The position numbers and the translations under genes are program-made. A DNA stretch of 6,425 nucleotides from Actinomycetes bacterium (lineage in GTDB: Bacteria > Actinomycetota > Humimicrobiia > Humimicrobiales > Humimicrobiaceae), in NCBI GenBank assembly GCA_030609215.1, contig JAUWCR010000081.1:1-6425 (forward strand). Reading direction: 5' to 3'. This document shows, one piece after another, positions 1 to 6,425 of the stretch. Each line of letters begins with the position of its first letter. Within the stretch, counting starts at the first letter, position 1. The notes beneath the pieces are model-generated. The model had not been told where the DNA came from. It saw only the letters and a list, made by a program, of their open reading frames with translations, and made no database searches.

Positions 1-9
1 ATATATGAA

Positions 10-876
10 ATGAAAAATATAGGTATAATTTCCAATAATAAAAACAAAAGAGCATTAAGTATTGCAAAGGAAATTTATGATTTCTTAATTGGAAAAAAAA
101 TCAATGTTTTTTTACTTGATGGCGATAAAATGCCAGGTATATACAAGCTTCCAGCACATTTAGAGAAAGATTTTATTTCGCAGGTAGATTTATTAATATC
201 AGTTGGAGGAGACGGCACATTCCTCAGAGCTTCTAAATATTCATTTAAAAGGGAAATTCCAATAATGGGTATTAATGTTGGCAATTTAGGATTTCTGGCT
301 GAAGTCAATATAGAAAACATGTATAAAGCTTTAGAGTATGTTTTAGAAGAAAATTGTAAAATAGAAGATAGAATGTTAATAGAAGCAGTGATATATAGAA
401 ATGAAAAAATAATAAGCGATGCTAATAATCCATACATTGCATTAAATGAATTTACTATTAACAGGACTATGTTTGCAAAATTAATAACAGTTGAAGTAAT
501 AATAAACGATTTTTCTGTAATGAATTTCAGAGCTGATGGTGTAATAATTTCAACACCAACTGGCTCCACAGCTTATTCTTTATCTGCAGGTGGTCCTGTG
601 GTTGAGCCAAAAAATGAAGTAATAATTGTGACTCCTATATGTGCTCATACATTATGCACCAGAAGTATTGTTATAAGTCCAAAAAATAAATTAAAAGTTA
701 GAATAAAGGCAAGAAATAAAAATGCAAGTTTAAATGTTGATGGAGTGAGGAAGAAAGTTGATATACAACCAGAGGATATTTTTAAAATAAAAAAATCAAA
801 TTTAAAATTGAAATTAATAACTTTTGACGAAAATATATTTTTTAAAATCTTTAAGGATAAATTATTAGAAAGATAA
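10..876 (+). CDS. nadK: NAD kinase (ATP/polyphosphate-dependent), full length
   Basis: Cytoplasmic enzyme that phosphorylates NAD+ to NADP+, the only known de novo route to NADP(H). The 288-residue product has the normal family length. Visible motifs are the GGDGT signature at residues 66-70, whose Asp68 corresponds to the catalytic aspartate, followed by NLGFLAE at 92-98. Then come an NE pair at 146-147 (nicotinamide/ribose contact) and the glycine-rich STPTGSTAYSLSAGGP segment at 181-196 after DG at 176-177. A CAHTL stretch at 211-215 and NVDG at 242-245 complete the fold. The ATG at 10 gives the usual family N-terminus (MKNIGIIS). Its frame is still open at the left edge, so an upstream start cannot be formally excluded, and the ribosome binding site is outside or absent. 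The gene ends with tandem TAA codons (874-879), 48 bases before recN. The usual Firmicute neighbour argR is not present between them. Confidence 0.96.
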   Translation: MKNIGIISNNKNKRALSIAKEIYDFLIGKKINVFLLDGDKMPGIYKLPAHLEKDFISQVDLLISVGGDGTFLRASKYSFKREIPIMGINVGNLGFLAEVNIENMYKALEYVLEENCKIEDRMLIEAVIYRNEKIISDANNPYIALNEFTINRTMFAKLITVEVIINDFSVMNFRADGVIISTPTGSTAYSLSAGGPVVEPKNEVIIVTPICAHTLCTRSIVISPKNKLKVRIKARNKNASLNVDGVRKKVDIQPEDIFKIKKSNLKLKLITFDENIFFKIFKDKLLER

Positions 877-924
877 TAATTGTATATAATATATATCACT
901 AAGCTTATCTAAGATCTATAAATT

Positions 925-2694
925 ATGTTAAAAGAACTACAGGTTAAAAATTTTGCCATAATAGATGATGCAGTAGTAAAGTTCGAGAAAGGTTTAAATA
1001 TTTTAACTGGCGAAACTGGTGCAGGAAAAACTCTAATTATTGAAGCTATCAATCTTTTAATAGGCGAGCGTGCAGAGAGTACATTAATAAGGGAAAATGA
1101 AGAAAAATTAATAGTACAGGGGTATTTCGATTTTAGCAAGAATAAGAAAGCTTTAAATTTTTTAATAAAAGAAAAATTAATTGAACCAGATGATAAAGGT
1201 GAAGATATTGTAATAAGCAGAGAGGTAAATAGAGTAGGAAGAAATAGGTCGTTTATTAATGGTGTTTTTACACAGGTAAGTACTTTAAAAAAATTAGGTG
1301 GGTATTTTATTGATATACACGGGCAGCATGATCACCAGTATTTACTGGAATCAAGCACTCATATAGAAGTTGTAGATAAATTTGGTAAAGGTGATTTAGA
1401 AAATATTAAGAAAAATTACAAAGATAGTTTAAAGAACTATATTAATATAAAAGAGAAACTGGAAAAGTTAATAAACCTTAAAAATGAAAAGGACGAAAGG
1501 TTGTTTGATTTAAAATACAGGTTAGATGAAATAGAGAAATTAAATTTAGGTGAGAATGATGAGATTGATTTAGAAAATGAGTTAAGGGTACTGAAAAATT
1601 ATGAAAAAATTTATAATCTGTCTTCGGAGTGTATAAATATAATTAAAGGTGCCGGGGATGACATAACTTCTTTCGAAGACAACGCTGCAGTAATTGAGAA
1701 AAATTTTGTGGATTTATCCAAAATTGATACAAGATTTAAGAAATACATAGAGGAAATTTCATCTGTTGTTGTTCTTGTTGATGAAATAAGCCATTTTTTA
1801 AAAACTTATATTGAAGATTTAGAATATAGCTCTGAAAGAATGGATTATATACATGAGAGATTATATAAAATAAATGAGATTAAGAAAAAATATAATATAG
1901 ATTTTTTATCAATAAAAAAATTGTGTGAAAAGTTAAGGGAAGAAATTAATAATTTTGAGAGTATTGATAAAGAAATTGAAAAAAAACAGGCTGAATTTGA
2001 TAAGGGCAAGGATATTGTGATTGAAAATGCAGTTAATCTCTCTGAATTTAGGAAAAAAGTGATAGAAAATCTAGAGGAAGACATAAGTCGTGAGCTTTTG
2101 GATTTGAATTTTAAATCTGTTATTTTTAAAGTATTAAGTAATTACATAAAGGGAGATAATGGTGTAGTAATAAATTCAGAAAAAGTAAAACTTGGAGACA
2201 ATGGTATTGATAACATAGAATTTTTAATTTCACTAAATCTTGGTGAAAGCATGAAACCGTTAAGGAAAATTATTTCAGGTGGTGAAATTTCTCGTATAAT
2301 GTTAGCCCTAAAGTCAATTATAAGTTCAGTAGACAATATAACTACAATGATTTTTGACGAAATAGATGCAGGTATTGGAGGAGAAACTTCAGTAATAATT
2401 GGTAAAAAATTATACAAAATATCAAAAAATTGTCAGGTTGTATGCATTACTCACCTTCCACAAATTGCATCTTTTTCAAATACACATTATTTTATAGACA
2501 AATTTATTGAAAAAAACAGGACAAAAATAAAAATACGTAAATTAGATAATAATGGCAAGATTAAAGAAATATCAAGAATGTCAAGTGGTTCTGAAGAAAG
2601 TGATATTTCTATTTTACATGCAGAAGAACTGTTGGAAAAATCCAATAGAATAAAGAAAGAATTAATAGGGGAACAGATAAAGATTGGAAACTAA
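925..2694 (+). CDS. recN: DNA repair protein RecN (SMC-like ATPase)
   Basis: RecN is a cytoplasmic SMC-family ATPase recruited to DNA double-strand breaks, where it helps hold and process DNA for RecA-dependent repair. The 589-residue product is slightly longer than the typical 550-580. Visible features are the Walker A motif GETGAGKT at 29-36 and the RecN hallmark HGQHDHQYL at 132-140 (Q-loop region). A charged, coiled-coil-like middle lies at about 160-230 and 305-390. The ABC signature SGGEISR is at 451-457, Walker [13 protein letters not shown] at 475-486, and the switch segment THLPQIA at 509-515. All ATPase motifs are intact. The ATG at 925 gives the canonical [15 protein letters not shown]-terminus, but no good Shine-Dalgarno sequence precedes it. 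No LexA-type operator is evident in the 48-base upstream gap, so SOS control is not supported here. The 3' end overlaps pyrG by 11 bases. Confidence 0.97.
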   Translation: MLKELQVKNFAIIDDAVVKFEKGLNILTGETGAGKTLIIEAINLLIGERAESTLIRENEEKLIVQGYFDFSKNKKALNFLIKEKLIEPDDKGEDIVISREVNRVGRNRSFINGVFTQVSTLKKLGGYFIDIHGQHDHQYLLESSTHIEVVDKFGKGDLENIKKNYKDSLKNYINIKEKLEKLINLKNEKDERLFDLKYRLDEIEKLNLGENDEIDLENELRVLKNYEKIYNLSSECINIIKGAGDDITSFEDNAAVIEKNFVDLSKIDTRFKKYIEEISSVVVLVDEISHFLKTYIEDLEYSSERMDYIHERLYKINEIKKKYNIDFLSIKKLCEKLREEINNFESIDKEIEKKQAEFDKGKDIVIENAVNLSEFRKKVIENLEEDISRELLDLNFKSVIFKVLSNYIKGDNGVVINSEKVKLGDNGIDNIEFLISLNLGESMKPLRKIISGGEISRIMLALKSIISSVDNITTMIFDEIDAGIGGETSVIIGKKLYKISKNCQVVCITHLPQIASFSNTHYFIDKFIEKNRTKIKIRKLDNNGKIKEISRMSSGSEESDISILHAEELLEKSNRIKKELIGEQIKIGN

Positions 2695-4306
2695 GGAAAC
2701 TAAATTCATCTTTGTTACTGGCGGTGTATTATCTTCATTGGGCAAAGGGATATGTGCATCTTCAGTGGGGAGACTGTTAAAATCAAGAGGTTACAGTATA
2801 ATTATTCAAAAGCTTGATCCTTATATTAATATTGATCCTGGAACCATGAATCCTTTCCAGCATGGTGAAGTTTTTGTGACTGAAGATGGCGGCGAAACAG
2901 ACTTAGATCTTGGACATTATGAGAGATTTATAGATGAGAATTTATCGAAGTATAATAATTTTACCAGTGGAAAGATATATAAAAATGTTATTGATAATGA
3001 AAGAAAAGGCGAATATCTTGGTTCAACAGTCCAGGTTATCCCTCACGTAACAGATGAAATAAAGAAGAGTATTAAAAAGACTTTAGAAAATAAAAAAGTA
3101 GACATTGTTATTACAGAAATAGGAGGAACAGTTGGAGATATTGAAAGCCTTCCATTTCTGGAAGCAATACGCCAATTCAAAAAGGATATTGGAAGAGAAA
3201 ATGTCTTATATATACATGTTACATACATCCCATTTTTAAAGACTTCTGAAGAATTAAAGACAAAACCTACACAGCATAGCGTAAAGGAACTAAGGAGTAT
3301 TGGCATACAACCGGATATTATTATTTGTAGGAGTGAAATAAAACTAACAGATGAATCAAAAGATAAAATAAGCTTGTTTTGTGATGTTGAGAAAGAAGCT
3401 ATTATTGATGCCATAGATGTAAAACATATTTACGAAGTACCTAAAATGCTTCAGAAGGAAGGACTGGATTCTATTGCTATGTATAAATTAAATTTAAAAT
3501 ATAAGCCTTCAAATATGGAAAATTGGAATAAACTGGTAAAAGTAATTAATAATTTGGAAGGCAAAGTAAGAATAGGTATTATTGGTAAATATATTAATTT
3601 AAAGGATGCATATAAAAGTATAATAGAAGCTTTAAATCATGGTGGATATTTTTTCAAGAAGAATATTGAGATTAAATGGATAAATTCTGAAGTTTTAAAT
3701 TTAGATAATTATGAAAATATATTAATGGATATAGATGGCATTTTGGTTCCAGGAGGATTTGGCGTAAGGGGAATTGATGGTAAGATCAATGCTGTTAGAT
3801 ATGCAAGGGAAAATAAGGTCCCTTATCTTGGAATATGCTTGGGCATGCAGTGTGCTGTAATAGAATTTGCTATTAATGTTCTTGGGTTAAAAGATGCAAA
3901 TAGCTCTGAATTTAATTCTAAGACTAAAAACCCAGTAATAGGTCTAATGATAGAGCAAAAGGGTATTAATGAAAAAGGCGGGACAATGAGACTTGGCAGA
4001 TATCCCTGTAGACTGAAGAAAGGTTCCCTTGCTTATAAAGCTTATAGAAAAAATATGGTTTACGAAAGACACAGGCATAGATATGAGTTTAATAATAAAT
4101 ATAAGCAAATAATGGAAGATGCTGGACTTAAAATTACTGGTTTATATCCCGAAAAAAAATTAGCTGAGATTATAGAAATAGAAAATCATCCATGGTTTGT
4201 AGCAGTACAATTTCACCCTGAATTTAAGTCCAGGCCCGATAGAACACATCCATTATTTAAGGATTTTATCCATGCTGCAATAAGAAGATCGCAGTCTGTT
4301 AAATGA
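2684..4306 (+). CDS. pyrG: CTP synthase (glutamine-hydrolysing), TTG start
   Basis: CTP synthase makes CTP from UTP using ATP and ammonia released from glutamine, the last step of de novo pyrimidine nucleotide synthesis. The 540-residue product is full length (E. coli enzyme about 545). The N-terminal synthetase domain carries the P-loop SSLGKGI at 17-23, [22 protein letters not shown] at 61-82, [10 protein letters not shown] at 114-123, [11 protein letters not shown] at 145-155 and [13 protein letters not shown] at 192-204 (UTP/CTP site). The C-terminal glutaminase domain has PGGFGVRG at 356-363, GICLGMQ at 383-389 with nucleophile Cys385, [10 protein letters not shown] at 462-471, and HPE at 511-513 supplying His511 and Glu513 of the triad. 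The start is TTG. An in-frame TAA lies at 2678-2680, and the conserved TKFIFVTGG segment begins at residue 6, leaving no ATG option. An AGGGG at 2667-2671 precedes it with a long 12-base spacer. The gene overlaps recN (11 bases) and the next gene (ATGA). Confidence 0.97.
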   Translation: METKETKFIFVTGGVLSSLGKGICASSVGRLLKSRGYSIIIQKLDPYINIDPGTMNPFQHGEVFVTEDGGETDLDLGHYERFIDENLSKYNNFTSGKIYKNVIDNERKGEYLGSTVQVIPHVTDEIKKSIKKTLENKKVDIVITEIGGTVGDIESLPFLEAIRQFKKDIGRENVLYIHVTYIPFLKTSEELKTKPTQHSVKELRSIGIQPDIIICRSEIKLTDESKDKISLFCDVEKEAIIDAIDVKHIYEVPKMLQKEGLDSIAMYKLNLKYKPSNMENWNKLVKVINNLEGKVRIGIIGKYINLKDAYKSIIEALNHGGYFFKKNIEIKWINSEVLNLDNYENILMDIDGILVPGGFGVRGIDGKINAVRYARENKVPYLGICLGMQCAVIEFAINVLGLKDANSSEFNSKTKNPVIGLMIEQKGINEKGGTMRLGRYPCRLKKGSLAYKAYRKNMVYERHRHRYEFNNKYKQIMEDAGLKITGLYPEKKLAEIIEIENHPWFVAVQFHPEFKSRPDRTHPLFKDFIHAAIRRSQSVK

Positions 4307-4932
4307 AGTTAAAAAAAGCAATAGTTATAATAAATTCTATTCTTCTAATAATTATAATACTAATTTCACCACTATCTTATTATATTTTTAACTTTGATCA
4401 TTATAATAACTTATATGAAAAAAATGGAGTTTATAAGGTCCTGGAAAATATAGATGTTTTAATTATTACTGAGAGTGTTTTTGATTTTTTTAAATACGGT
4501 ACTGAGTTTAAAAAGTTTGAACTGAAAAGTAATATTGATTATTTTACTGATAATGAAATTAGCCACTTAGAGGATGTAAGAATACTGCTGATTAAAATTT
4601 TTATCCTTTATTATCTTAGTATATTTTTAATAGTTATTCTGACGATATTACTCATAGAAAAAAATATTCTTAAATTTTTTAAAAATATTGGTTTAATTTT
4701 TACAGTTTCTTCATCTTCAGTAATAATTATGCTTATAATTTTATATTTCTTAGGCAATAATTTCCCAAACTTATTTGAAAATTTTCATCAAATATTTTTT
4801 CCGCAGGGTAATTATACTTTTACATGGAATTCGCTGATTATTACAATTTTTCCTTTCGGTTTCTTCTATGACTTTTTTATTAAGATTGTAATAACTGCAT
4901 TTATAATATCAATAATTTTATTTATTATTTGA
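4303..4932 (+). CDS. DUF1461/TIGR01906 membrane protein, probable Lit-type lipoprotein transacylase
   Basis: The product is a 209-residue, very hydrophobic protein with four likely membrane helices at about 5-28, 95-118, 127-150 and 191-209. Lysines flank helix 1 at its start and fill the 119-127 loop, predicting N- and C-termini inside. Residues 29-94 and 151-190 would then lie outside. The outer segments hold the family hallmarks NEISHLEDV at 84-92 (His88) and ENFHQIFF at 159-166 (His162). These are followed by a Trp at 176 and [10 protein letters not shown] at 183-192. This pattern matches DUF1461/TIGR01906. Members from Enterococcus and Bacillus cereus (Lit) move an acyl chain within diacylglyceryl-lipoproteins to give the lyso form, and to my recollection two histidines are thought catalytic. 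Assigning Lit activity here is inference. The start is set by an ATGA overlap with the pyrG stop. There is no clear Shine-Dalgarno, so translational coupling is likely. Confidence 0.85.
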   Translation: MKLKKAIVIINSILLIIIILISPLSYYIFNFDHYNNLYEKNGVYKVLENIDVLIITESVFDFFKYGTEFKKFELKSNIDYFTDNEISHLEDVRILLIKIFILYYLSIFLIVILTILLIEKNILKFFKNIGLIFTVSSSSVIIMLIILYFLGNNFPNLFENFHQIFFPQGNYTFTWNSLIITIFPFGFFYDFFIKIVITAFIISIILFII

Positions 4933-4938
4933 ATTTAT

Positions 4939-4946
4939 GTTATAAT
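4939..4946 (+). promoter_or_regulatory. Candidate extended -10 promoter upstream of the peptidase
   Basis: The 78-base gap before the peptidase contains a perfect extended -10 element, TG at 4938-4939, one base, then TATAAT at 4941-4946. A -35 hexamer at the expected distance (about 4918-4923, TTATTT) is poor, which extended -10 promoters tolerate. Transcription would begin near 4952-4954, leaving a leader of about 57 bases. In DNA this AT-rich TATAAT occurs often by chance, so this is only a candidate. It would give the peptidase and NUDIX genes a promoter separate from nadK-recN-pyrG. Confidence 0.35.
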
Positions 4947-4965
4947 TTTTTTTAGAGTAAAAAAA
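4947..4965. repeat. Perfect all-A/T inverted repeat with 3-base loop
   Basis: TTTTTTTA at 4947-4954 is the exact reverse complement of TAAAAAAA at 4958-4965, separated by GAG. The stem contains only A:T pairs and no T-run follows it, so it would make a weak terminator. It lies 15 bases after the stop of the membrane-protein gene and directly after the candidate -10 box. It could simply reflect base composition. Confidence 0.4.
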
Positions 4966-5010
4966 GAAGTTAAATAATTTGTAAAGAAAAAAATATAAAA
5001 ATTAGGATTA

Positions 5011-6168
5011 ATGATGAATGAAAAAAGTATTTATTTAAAATATGTAAATAAAAAAAGATTACTGGAAACATTAATTGAGCTTCTAAAGATAAAAAGCCCG
5101 TCAAAAAATGAAAAACAAATAGTAGATTACGTAGAGAAAAAGATAAGAGAGTTTGGACTTGAAGTTTATAAAGATAGCTGTGGGAAAAAATTTGGCAGCA
5201 ATGCTGGAAATATAATTGCTGTATATAAATCAATTGAATCACAGCCGTCTAAGTATAAATCTATTTTTTTAGGGGCTCATATGGATACGGTAAAATTAAA
5301 TGGTGATGTAAATCCTATTATTGTAGATGGAAAGATAATTAATAAAAATAATAAGTGCATACTTGGAGGAGATGACAAAGTAGCTATTGCTGCTATCGTG
5401 GAAGCATTGCATATAATTAAAGAAAAGAATATACCTACTGGCGATATATATATTCTATTTACAATTTCTGAGGAAATTGGGGTTCTGGGGGCAAAATATC
5501 TAGATTTAGAAAAGGTTAAAGCTGATTATGGTTTCGTTTTTGATGCTGAAGGCGATATAGGTATTATTTATAATAAGGCACCGTATCATAATTCTATCAA
5601 TGCAGAATTTATTGGAAAAGCAGCACATGCTGGTATAGAACCTGAGAAAGGCATAAGTTCTATAAAGGCGGCGTCATCTGCTATTGATAATATAAAATTA
5701 GGAAGAATAGATAACGAAACAACATGCAATGTTGGAAAAATAAATGGAGGTGATGGGAGGAATATAGTTCCTGAGAGAACAAAGGTTGAAGCTGAAGCAA
5801 GAAGTTTGGAGCTTTCAAAGCTTAAAAAGATTACAGATTCAATTATAAGCGGGTTTAAAAAAGGTGCTAAAAAATATAATGCCAGGCTTGAATATGAAAT
5901 TATAAGGGAATATGATGGTTTTGAAATATCAGTTGATGAGGTTCCTATGGTGATAGCAAAGAAAGCTATTGAAAGGTTGGGAATAAAACCTGAAATAAAA
6001 TCCTCGGGCGGCGGCAGTGATATTAATATTTTTAATTCAAAAGGTAAAAGATCAGTAAATCTATCGGCAGGCATGGAAAATGTTCATACAAATAAAGAGT
6101 ATGTAGAAATTAATCAGGTTGAGAAATTAGCTGCTTTGATATTAGAGATTTGCAGTTATAGATTTTAA
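5011..6168 (+). CDS. PepT-like M20 family zinc metallopeptidase
   Basis: The product is a cytoplasmic, probably di-zinc, M20-family peptidase of the peptidase T-like group (TIGR01883; B. subtilis YqjE type), expected to cleave small peptides. Family members' true substrates are mostly unknown. It has 385 residues, close to family length. Predicted metal and catalytic residues are all present: His90 and Asp92 in GAHMDTV (88-94), bridging Asp121 in GGDDK (119-123), general base Glu154 and ligand Glu155 in SEE (153-155), Asp178 in FDAEG (177-181), and His359 in NVHT (357-360). The inserted dimerisation domain runs roughly 190-300 and carries GKAAHAGIEPEKG at 202-214 (His206). SGGGSDIN at 332-339 is the usual late motif. 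There are two adjacent ATG codons. AGGA at 5004-5007 is 3 bases from the first and 6 from the second (5014), so translation may begin at 5014. No signal peptide is seen. Confidence 0.93.
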   Translation: MMNEKSIYLKYVNKKRLLETLIELLKIKSPSKNEKQIVDYVEKKIREFGLEVYKDSCGKKFGSNAGNIIAVYKSIESQPSKYKSIFLGAHMDTVKLNGDVNPIIVDGKIINKNNKCILGGDDKVAIAAIVEALHIIKEKNIPTGDIYILFTISEEIGVLGAKYLDLEKVKADYGFVFDAEGDIGIIYNKAPYHNSINAEFIGKAAHAGIEPEKGISSIKAASSAIDNIKLGRIDNETTCNVGKINGGDGRNIVPERTKVEAEARSLELSKLKKITDSIISGFKKGAKKYNARLEYEIIREYDGFEISVDEVPMVIAKKAIERLGIKPEIKSSGGGSDINIFNSKGKRSVNLSAGMENVHTNKEYVEINQVEKLAALILEICSYRF

Positions 6169-6206
6169 AAAATATTTTCTTAAAGAGAGGGATATTATTA
6201 TAAATT

Positions 6207-6425
6207 ATGGATGAGAAATTATTTGAAAAAAAGATAGAATCAAAGAAAATTTTTAATGGTGATATAGTTGGGCTCTATTTTGACAAGGTAAGACTTCCTA
6301 ATAATAAAATAACTACGAGGGAGAAAGTAACCCATCCTGGAGCAGTAGGAATTGTTCCTGTTAACAAAAATGGAGATATTATATTAGTAAGACAATATAG
6401 ATACCCTGTTGGCAAAGTAATAATT
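6207..6425 (+). CDS. NUDIX hydrolase, ADP-ribose pyrophosphatase-like (5' part, runs off the right edge)
   Basis: Only the first 73 codons are in the window. They read through without a stop to the last base. The N-terminal pattern is that of the ADP-ribose pyrophosphatase (NudF/YqkG-like) group: a short beta domain with a ...GDIVGLYFDKVRLPNNK... run at 18-34, then REKVTHPGAVGIVPV at 38-52 and ILVRQYRYPVGK at 59-70. The catalytic NUDIX box lies beyond the edge and cannot be checked. Such enzymes split ADP-ribose into AMP and ribose 5-phosphate, disposing of a product of NAD+ breakdown. The ATG at 6207 is the first possible start, as an in-frame TAA lies at 6201-6203. The nearest purine-rich site, GAGAGGG at 6185-6191, is about 15 bases away, unusually far. 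The gene follows the peptidase by 38 bases with no visible terminator, so the two are probably co-transcribed. Confidence 0.88.
   Translation, partial: MDEKLFEKKIESKKIFNGDIVGLYFDKVRLPNNKITTREKVTHPGAVGIVPVNKNGDIILVRQYRYPVGKVII

Noticed and set aside
75..569. Long minus-strand open frame (164 codons) opposite nadK
   Set aside because: It lies wholly within a well-supported NAD kinase gene, its translation shows no recognisable motif, and such antisense frames are common opposite AT-rich genes.
885..890. TATAAT hexamer between nadK and recN as a recN promoter
   Set aside because: It sits in a run of alternating TA, has no TG one base upstream and no credible -35, so it is indistinguishable from chance.
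3043..3414. Minus-strand open frame (123 codons) opposite pyrG
   Set aside because: It lies antisense to conserved CTP synthase sequence and has no supporting motif or separate ribosome site.
4946..4975. Rho-independent terminator after the DUF1461 gene
   Set aside because: The stem is all A:T and no T-run follows it, so it does not meet the usual form.
4970..5242. Minus-strand open frame (90 codons) across the gap and the start of the peptidase
   Set aside because: It is mostly antisense to the peptidase N-terminus, and its Phe/Leu-rich translation follows from A-rich coding DNA on the other strand.
5586..6074. Long minus-strand open frame (162 codons) opposite the peptidase
   Set aside because: It is the shadow of a peptidase with all catalytic motifs intact; the translated sequence is low-information, rich in Ser, Ile, Leu and Phe, with no family resemblance.
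1..6425. A novel defence, mobile or multi-gene accessory system
   Set aside because: Every gene matches a known housekeeping or widely distributed family, all are co-directional with similar base composition, and no integrase, transposase, CRISPR repeats or flanking repeats are visible.
1..6425. tRNA, rRNA or riboswitch
   Set aside because: The gaps are 78 bases or shorter and AT-rich, and none shows GC-containing stems or conserved loops of these RNAs.

Overview
The window is a very AT-rich (by eye about 30% G+C) bacterial chromosome segment. All recognisable genes lie on the + strand and are tightly packed: NAD kinase (nadK), the DNA-repair SMC-like ATPase recN, CTP synthase (pyrG), a small four-helix membrane protein of the DUF1461/TIGR01906 family (the Lit lipoprotein transacylase family), a PepT-like M20 metallopeptidase, and the first 73 codons of a NUDIX hydrolase resembling ADP-ribose pyrophosphatase, cut off by the right edge. 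No RNA genes, mobile elements, CRISPR arrays or long non-coding stretches were seen. The longest intergenic gap is 78 bases.

Layout: nadK runs 10-876, then a 48-base gap. recN runs 925-2694. pyrG begins at a TTG codon inside the end of recN (11-base overlap). The DUF1461 gene starts at an ATGA overlap with the pyrG stop. After a 78-base gap, which holds the best promoter candidate of the window, comes the peptidase (5011-6168). The NUDIX gene follows after 38 bases. The overlaps make recN-pyrG-DUF1461 look like one translationally coupled transcript. The whole set could be one operon with an internal promoter before the peptidase.

Organism: the low G+C, AGA/ATA/TTA-rich codon use and nadK-recN adjacency suit a Clostridia-like Firmicute or a low-GC candidate phylum such as Atribacterota. 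The sequence alone does not decide. In Firmicutes argR usually sits between nadK and recN, and spoIVB/spo0A follow recN in spore formers; both are absent here. The order nadK-recN-...-pyrG-...-NUDIX also resembles the actinobacterial tlyA-ppnK-recN-steA-mctB-pyrG-NUDIX-xerD cluster, with intervening genes missing or replaced. The cluster reads as a compressed version of a conserved housekeeping neighbourhood.

Functions: the gene set covers NADP+ synthesis (nadK), likely ADP-ribose clean-up (NUDIX), CTP synthesis (pyrG), double-strand-break repair (recN), peptide turnover (peptidase) and possibly lipoprotein acyl remodelling (DUF1461). The genes share a transcript more clearly than a pathway. 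I found no convincing new multi-gene system. The most interesting item is the Lit-like membrane gene coupled to pyrG, with both family histidines on the predicted outer face.
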